A stretch of DNA of 64,000 nucleotides, from the NCBI GenBank assembly GCA_014843695.1, contig CM026400.1, positions 29,517,563 through 29,581,562 of the forward strand, read 5' to 3'. The DNA is from Archivesica marissinica. Taxonomy: Eukaryota > Mollusca > Bivalvia > Venerida > Vesicomyidae. The notes beneath the pieces are model-generated. The model was not told the origin of the DNA, ran no database searches, and saw only the letters and a list, made by a program, of their open reading frames with translations. A program made the translations under genes and the position numbers. Below, piece after piece: positions 57,101 to 64,000 of the stretch; position 1 is the stretch's first letter, and each line of letters begins with the position of its first letter.

Positions 57101-58860
57101 TACAATATCACTTTACACAATCTTTTACAGTATCACCTTACACAATCTGTTACAGTGTCACCTTACACAATCTGATACAGTGTCACCTTACACAATCTGT
57201 TACAGTGTCACCTTACACAATATGATACAGTGTCACCTTATACAATCTGGTACAGTACTACCTTACACAATCTGGTACAGTATTACCTTACACAATCTGG
57301 TACAGTATTACCTTACACCTTACACAATCTGGTACAGTATTACCTTACACAATCTGGTACAGTATTACCTTACACCTTACACAATCTGGTACAGTATTAC
57401 CTTACACAATCTGACACAGTATTACCTTACACAATCTGGTACAGTATTACCTTACACAATCTGGTACAGTATTACCTTACACAATCTGGTACAGTATTAC
57501 CTTACACAATCTGGTACAGTATTACCTTACACAATCTGGTACAGTATTACCTTACACCTTACACAATCTGGTACAGTATTACCTTACACAATCTGACACA
57601 GTATTACCTTACACAATCTGGTACAGTATTACCTTATATAAACTGGTACAGTATTACCTTACACAATCTGGTACAGTATTACCTTACACAATCTGATACA
57701 GTATCACCTTACACAATCTGGTACAGTATTACCTTACACAATCTGGTACAGTATTACCTTACACAATCTGGTACAGTATTACCTTACACAATCTGATACA
57801 GTATCACCGTACACAATCTGGTACAGTATTACCTTACACAATCTGGTACAGTATTACCTTACACAATCTGGTACAGTATTACCTTACACAATCTGGTACA
57901 GTATTACCTTACACAATCTGGTACAGTATTACCTTACACAATCTGGTACAGTGTTACCTTACACAATCTGGTACAGTATTACCTTACACAATCTGGTACA
58001 GTATTACCTTACACAATCTGGTACAGTATTACCTTACACAATCTGGTACAGTATTACCTTACACAATCTGGTACAGTATTACCTTACACCATACACAATC
58101 TGGTACAGTATTACCTTACACCTTACACAATCTGGTACAGTATTACCTTACACCTTACACAATCTGGTACAGTATTACCTTACACCTTACACAATCTGGT
58201 ACAGTATTACCTTACACCTTACACAATCTGGTACAGTATTACCTTACACCTTACACAATCTGGTACAGTATCACCTTATACAATCTGACACAGTATCACC
58301 TTACACAATCTGGTACAGTATTACCTTACACAATCTGACACAGTATTACCTTACACAATCTGATACAGTATTACCTTACACAATCTGGTACAGTATTACC
58401 TTACACAATCTGGTACAGTATTACCGTACACAATCTGACACAGTATTACCTTACACAATCTGATACAGTATTACCTTACACAATCTGGTACAGTATCAGC
58501 TTACACAATCTGATACAGTGTCACCTTACACAATCTGACACAGTATCACCTTACACAATCTGGTACAGTATTACCTTACACAATCTGGTACAGTGTTACC
58601 TTACACAATCTGGTACAGTATCACCGTACACAATCTGTTACAGTGACACCTTACACAATCTGGTACAGTATCACCTTACACAATCTGGTACAGTATCACC
58701 GTACACAATCTGTTACAGTGTCACCTTACACAATCTGGTACAGTATCACCTTACACAATCTGGTACAGTATCACCATACACAATCTGTTACAATGTCACC
58801 TTACACAATCTGGTACAGTATCACCTTACACAATCTGGTACAGTATCACCTTACACAAAC
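54168..58860 (+). repeat. 25-bp satellite, about 4.7 kb, with higher-order structure
   Basis: About 185 units of cttacacaatctggtacagt then attac, with tgata/tgtta, gtgtc and atatg variants and 9-bp extra ACACCTTAC-type insertions. Three units make 75 bp, so frames reading NLVQYYLTQSGTVLPYTIWY are open for hundreds of codons and should not be taken as genes. Variant blocks recur at about 700-bp spacing. Confidence 0.98.
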
Positions 58861-59094
58861 TTGAATCTTGGCAAAGTACTTGTGTGTTTTTCCAGAAATA
58901 TTTGACGTGTCAAAAAAATCTCAAACAAACTTATTACTTTGACATTTTGCATCCAAGGGCTACTTCTCTACACTCATAGTAATACAGTTATACACTAATA
59001 CAGTCAATCACTCATGGCGAGACACCCGCCGCCTTCTTGTAGCAGGTTGCTGAGGGTGAGTATTAACTCTGTGCTCGCTAACAGTCAAGTATGT

Positions 59095-59262
59095 CATGAA
59101 GTTTCATTAGAATTGTGTCTTGTTACAATTTTAATAAAATTCCATGACATATTTCCAGACTTTTCAGTTACAAATAAGAAAAAAACCAATCATTAATTGA
59201 CTTACAATTATTTGAACTATTTATAGCCTTTATTTTACCCAGCATGCAAAGAGTTAAAAGTC
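59095..59262 (+). repeat. M5 repeat
   Basis: GAAGTTTCATTAGAATTGTG to CCCAGCATGCAAAGAGTTAA, the mirror of 14265-14475. Confidence 0.72.
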
Positions 59263-59390
59263 CACAATGCATTAAATGTAGCATGTTCAGCACAGTGATG
59301 TATTAGTATTTCCATTGTTTATAAGCATCTTCATTATTTATATCAACGGGACCAAAATATGCCCATCTGATGTTATAAACTTACTTACGT

Positions 59391-59625
59391 GGAAGTCGTG
59401 ATAGCGCAGTGGATGCGTGTTCGCTTCAGATGAGAAAGGTCCGGAGTTCGAGCCCCACTGGAGCCGTTACAATTGTGCCCTTAGGCAAGGCATTTAAATT
59501 CCACATGCCTCTTCTCTCTCCTTCATGACGATGGATTCCATCAGTGAGGTCTCAAGAGTGATTAATATAAGTTGAAAGAACTTGTTTCGCAAACAAGCTA
59601 AAATAAATTTGTATAGACTAATAAA
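59391..59625 (+). mobile_element. SINE-2, full length
   Basis: GGAAGTCGTGATAGCGCAGT through the tail GCAAACAAGCTAAAATAAA. Confidence 0.9.
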
Positions 59626-59929
59626 CTTACTTGATCTCAAACTGGAGGCGGCCTTTTTCATATTGCAGTTTCAAACAAACTTCAAAAATAAACGCAGATA
59701 ATGTACTAGTATACTCCAACAATTGTCTGAATAACACATATCCTTAAACCTGCCCAGACTGCCTTGGTTTAGAAGTTATTAGATATGCACATACTTGCCA
59801 TCAAGTCACACGTACATAACGTCTTTCAGTGGCAATCTTTTAATTCACCAACACAGGTTATTTTGCATAATATTATGTCTTCCTGATGATAAACCATGCA
59901 TATTCAATTAAGGAATGAATCGCGAGTTA

Positions 59930-60055
59930 ATAGTTTCCATTGGAGTATGAACTACATTGAGTGTGTTTAGAGTGTGTGGAGGCCGAAGGTAACTTTATTT
60001 ATACACGCCCAGTGTAGTTCATACCCCAATGGAAACTATTAGCTCACGATTCATT
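59930..60055. mobile_element. M4 palindromic MITE, intact
   Basis: The left arm GAGTTAATAGTTTCCATTGG with AGTATGAACTACATTGA and the right arm with TGTAGTTCATACCCCAATGG form a long terminal inverted repeat around a short loop. Confidence 0.88.
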
Positions 60056-60059
60056 ACTT

Positions 60060-60502
60060 ATATTTACATTAATTATTATTTTCAATGAGACAAAGAAAAA
60101 ACCCATCACACTTTCCAATTATTTTGTCCAAATTTGCTACTTTCGTGTGGCGGGGATAATTTGATCATTCTTGGAATAAGGGACGCCTTTTCTCGCGACG
60201 AACACTGTGAATGCGCATGCCCGTAACATCGAGTGCATATGTCAGCTGCATATCATTAGTTGGGAATCCTAGTTCGAAATTGTATACAATCAGTGCACAT
60301 ACGTTCCATCGAAGGAAATGTAAATATTTAAATGTATGCATGTCACTAAGAGTTGTTATTCATACTGCACAGTCATATTAATGTTAGTTGCACTTGGTAC
60401 ATCCCAAGTCGTAAAGAAGGCTTCAATATTGGGGCGTCCATTTTTTCTTCTCCAAATTTAAATATTTGACGACAACAACTAGAACTGATTCGTCGTGTAA
60501 CA
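60060..60502. other. flank without recognised features
   Basis: Nothing was recognised. Confidence 0.5.
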
Positions 60503-61156
60503 GACAATAATATATGTAAGTAAAGACAATAATATATGTAAGTAAAGACAATAATATATGTAAGTAAAGACAATAATATATGTAAGTAAAGACAATAATA
60601 TATGTAAGTAAAGACAATAATATATGTAAGTAATGACAATAATATATGTAAGTAAAGACAATAAAATATGTAAGTAAAGACAATAATATATGTAAGTAAA
60701 GACAATAATATATGTAAGTAATGACAATAATATATGTAAGTAAAGACAATAATATATGTAAGTAAAGACAATAATATATGTAAGTAAAGACAATAATATA
60801 TGTAAGTAAAGACAATAATATATGTAAGTAAAGACAATAATATTGTAAGTAAAGACAATAATATATGTAAGTAAAGACAATAAAATATGTAAGTAAAGAC
60901 AATAATATATGTAAGTAAAGACAATAATATATGTAAGTAAAGACAATAATATATGTAAGTAAAGACAATAATATATGTAAGTAAAGACAATAATATATGT
61001 AAGTAAAGACAATAATATATGTAAGTAAAGACAATAAAATATGTAAGTAAAGACAATAATATATGTAAGTAAAGACAATAATATATGTAAGTAAAGACAA
61101 TAAAATATGTAAGTAAAGACAATAATATATGTAAGTAAAGACAATAATATATGTAT
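60503..61156 (+). repeat. 22-bp satellite, about 29 units
   Basis: The unit is gtaagtaaagacaataatat then at. Single variants (aaaatat, gtaatgac) are shared by a few units. Every unit carries GTAAGT. Three frames on the minus strand stay open by chance. Confidence 0.98.
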
Positions 61157-61261
61157 AATATTATGTCAGTAAAGACTTGTCGGCAGGTAAAAATTATCAA
61201 CGACAGTTTATAAATATAGAAATGGTTCCTCTATGCTACCATACATACTTGCCTGACGAGT

Positions 61262-61840
61262 TATGGCCTCAAAGTGGCTTCCTGTCTTATAAGTGATGCT
61301 AAAAAATGTTTGTGTTAAATGGTATCCATAATTATGTGTTAGAAAAGAAAGCAAGCACTCTGACACTGAAAGCAAGCACCCTGACACTGAAAGCAAGCAC
61401 CCTGACACTGAAAGCAAGCACCCTGACACTGCAAGCAAGCACCCTGACACTGAAAGCAAGCACCCTGACACTGCAAGCAAGCACCCTGACACTGAAAGCA
61501 AGCACCCTGACACTGAAAGCAAGCACCCTGACACTGAAACCTGACACTGAAAGCAAGCACCCTGACACTGAAAGCAAGCACCCTGACACTGAAAGCAAGC
61601 ACCCTGACACTGAAAGCAAGCACCCTGACACTGAAAGCAAGCACCCTGACACTGAAAGCAAGCACCCTGACACTGAACATTTCTTCAACATGCACTGGCC
61701 AAGCATGCAATTTATAAATAGTCTGGTGTCCATTATATCAACCCGTCATATATGCGAGTGCATGCCAAAACCCACAGATTTCAGGACCAAAGTAGGGGGA
61801 GGGGGCGTCGTCTTACGGCGGTATGGATGGTACTCAACAT
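61262..61840 (+). repeat. D7 dispersed repeat, expanded form
   Basis: Flanks match 18871-19125 on both sides (GGCCTCAAAGTGGCTTC; TATATGCGAGTGCATGCCAA). The interior holds a 21-bp array in place of a single unit. Confidence 0.88.
61349..61677 (+). repeat. 21-bp satellite inside D7, about 15-16 units
   Basis: The unit is gaaagcaagcaccctgacac then t. Two units have gcaag and one is truncated. The Ala-Ser-Thr-Leu-Thr-Leu-Lys frame is a repeat product. Confidence 0.97.
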
Positions 61841-62257
61841 ATGCGCATCAGGTGAGTGCCTGCGCACCGTTTCAATGGTGATCTTGTTTAGCAAGCTTTC
61901 ACTTTCCTGTAGTGAAGCCGTAATTCAGTATGCGTAATCAGTCATAGCAGGAGTAAAATCGTGATTTGTTTTGATGCGGAGTCATTATTGAATATGCGTA
62001 ATCAGTCTTTATTTTATAGTAATATTTAATTTGTTCGTGCGTAATTAAATCATTTAGGAAGCATGATTACAAACTACTTTCATGATTCTGTGTGATATGT
62101 ACAGCTATGTGTTATTAAAGGTGCGCAACCGTACTTATTGTAATGTGGTAGAAAATGTTAAAAAATTGAGAATTAATTGCGGCTTTTTGTTGTAGCCGTG
62201 TATTGTCTATTTGTGCATCATATTGGACATTTCTGCGGAAAATTAATATATGTTATT
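61841..62257. other. flank without recognised features
   Basis: Between two satellites. GTAATCAGTC with AATATGCGTA occurs twice (about 61930 and 61990). Otherwise nothing was seen. Confidence 0.5.
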
Positions 62258-64000
62258 TGGTTTGTTGACAGGGTATGTGAGTATATAGTGCCGGCTCGGC
62301 TTGGTTTGTTGACAGGGTATATGGGTATATAGTGCCGGCTCGGCTTGGTTTGTTGACAGGGTATATAGTGCTGGCTCGGCTTGGTTTGTTGACAGGGTAT
62401 ATAGTGCCGGCTCAGCTTGGTTTGTTGGCAGGGTATGTGAGTATATAGTGCCGGCTCGGCTTGGTTTGTTGACAGGGTATATTGAGTATATAGTGCCGGC
62501 TCGGCTTGGTTTGTTGATGGGGTATATGAGTATATAGTGCTGGCTCGGCTTGGTTTGTTGACAGGGTATATGAGTATATAGTGCTGGCTCGGCTTGGTTT
62601 GTTGACAGGGTATATGAGTATATAGTGCCGGCTCGGTTTGGTTTGTTGACAGGGTATATAGTGCTGGCTCGGCTTGGTTTGTTGACAGGGTATATAGTGC
62701 CGGCTCGGCTTGGTTTGTTGACAGGGTATATGAGTTATAGTGCTGGCTCGGCTTGGTTTGTTGACAGGGTATATGGGTATATAGTGCCGACTCGGCTTGG
62801 TTTGTTGACAGGGTATATGAGTGTATAGTGCCAGCTCGGCTTGGTTTGTTGACAGGGTATATTGAGTATATAGTGCCGGCTCGGCTTGGTTTGTTGATGG
62901 GTATATGAGTATATAGTGCTGGCTCGGCTTGGTTTGTTGACAGGGTATATGAGTATATAGTGCTGGCTCGGCTTGGTTTGTTGACAGGGTATATGAGTAT
63001 ATAGTGCCGGCTCGGTTTGGTTTGTTGACAGGGTATATGGGTATATAGTGCTGGCTCGGCTTGGTTTGTTGACAGGGTATATAGTGCCAGCTCGGCTTGG
63101 TTTGTTGACAGGGTATATGAGTATATAGTGCCGGCTCGGCTTGGTTTGTTGACAGGGTATATGGGTATATAGTGCCAACTCGGCTTGGTTTGTTGACAGG
63201 GTATATGAGTGTATAGTGCCAGCTCGGCTTGGTTTGTTGACAGGGTATATGAGTATATAGTGCCGGCTCGCTTGGTTTGTTGACAGGGTATATGAGTATA
63301 TAGTCTCGGCTTGGTTTGTTGACAGGGTATATGAGTATATAGTGCCGGCTCGGCTTGGTTTGTTGACAGGGTATATGAGTATATAGTCTCGGCTTGGTTT
63401 GTTGACAGGGTATATGGGTATATAGTGCCGGCTCGGCTTGGTTTGTTGACAGGGTATATAGTGCCGGCTCGGCTTGGTTTGTTGACAGGGTATATAGTGC
63501 CGGCTCAGCTTGGTTTGTTGGCAGGGTATGTGAGTATATAGTGCCGGCTCGGCTTGGTTTGTTGACAGGGTATATTGAGTATATAGTGCCGGCTCGGCTT
63601 GGTTTGTTGATGGGGTATATGAGTATATAGTGCTGGCTCGGCTTGGTTTGTTGACAGGGTATATGAGTATATAGTGCTGGCTCGGCTTGGTTTGTTGACA
63701 GGGTATATGAGTATATAGTGCCGGCTCGGTTTGGTTTGTTGACAGGTATATGGGTATATAGTGCTGGCTCGGCTTGGTTTGTTGACAGGGTATATAGTGC
63801 CGGCTTGGCTTGGTTTGTTGACAGGGTATATGAGTATATAGTGCTGGCTCGGCTTGGTTTGTTGACAGGGTATATGGGTATATAGTGCCGACTCGGCTTG
63901 GTTTGTTGACAGGGTATATGAGTGTATAGTGCCAGCTCGGCTTGGTTTGTTGACAGGGTATATTGAGTATATAGTGCTGGCTCGGCTTGGTTTGTTGATG
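62258..64000 (+). repeat. 44-bp satellite with higher-order structure, continues past the window
   Basis: The unit is ttgacagggtatatgagtat then atagtgccggctcggcttgg then tttg, with 34-bp short forms lacking TATGAGTATA. The marker CTCAGCTTGGTTTGTTGGCA recurs 1093 bp apart (62411 and 63504). Confidence 0.98.

Noticed and set aside
54168..58860. Many open frames of 140-240 codons reading NLVQYYLTQSGTVLPYTIWY-type protein
   Set aside because: They are translations of a 25-bp satellite, open in several frames at once; there is no start context, domain or codon signal.
60373..61200. A long hydrophobic minus-strand frame (LLSLLTYIIVFTYIYYC-like) that could pass for a membrane protein
   Set aside because: It is the 22-bp satellite read in three frames; hydrophobicity follows from AT-rich codons.
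61306..61881. A 191-codon plus-strand frame with ASTLTLK repeats
   Set aside because: It is the 21-bp array within the D7 repeat; the unexpanded D7 copy at 18871 has no such frame.

Overview
This is animal nuclear DNA, probably from a mollusc and most likely a bivalve. The only host gene I can support is a PBC-class TALE homeobox gene (pbx/extradenticle family), read on the minus strand. Five coding exons are visible: 46131-46324, 43608-43681, 28579-28823, 13438-13628 and 8649-8784. Splice phases agree at every junction and all donors and acceptors are GT/AG. Together they give 280 codons, from the start Met through the PBC-A and PBC-B regions into the homeodomain as far as helix 2. The recognition helix and C-terminus must lie left of position 1. 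The bivalve guess rests on the dense load of TTAA-flanked MITEs built around near-perfect GATCC-AGAT...ATC-AGGATC hairpins, which I associate with clam genomes; it is an inference, not a match.

Region by region: 1-8648 is intron 5, with a 41-bp satellite (1521-2545) and a 119-bp satellite (7359-8176). 8785-13437 is intron 4, with 52-, 25- and 15-bp arrays. 13629-28578 is intron 3, with a 2.7-kb 34-bp array and several smaller ones. 28824-43607 is intron 2, holding 36-, 52-, about 120- and 21-bp arrays and a 1.34-kb hAT-like transposon. 43682-46130 is intron 1. Upstream of the start codon (46325-64000) I see no further host gene. That flank holds a 5'-truncated LINE (46789-48055), a cluster of tRNA-derived SINEs (48980-50255), a second hAT-like copy (51867-53385), a 4.7-kb 25-bp satellite (54168-58860), a 22-bp array, a 21-bp array, and a 44-bp satellite that runs off the window end.

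Dispersed repeats fall into recurring families that I name for this window only: TTAA-A and TTAA-B (hairpin MITEs flanked by TTAA), CAGGG (a hAT-like MITE), M4 to M7 (other MITE-like elements), SINE-1 to SINE-6 (tRNA-headed), D4 and D7. Summing the intervals, tandem arrays cover roughly 18-19 kb, against 840 bp of coding sequence.

The most interesting signals are: a splice donor of the pbx gene triplicated in tandem with the exon end; a splice acceptor that is a one-base variant of an adjoining minisatellite unit; a hairpin cassette with conserved stem mismatches shared by two different MITE families; a MITE found in opposite orientations between the same flanks; and a pair of hAT-like elements with 5-bp target duplications, one carrying a SINE and the other only a scar of it.
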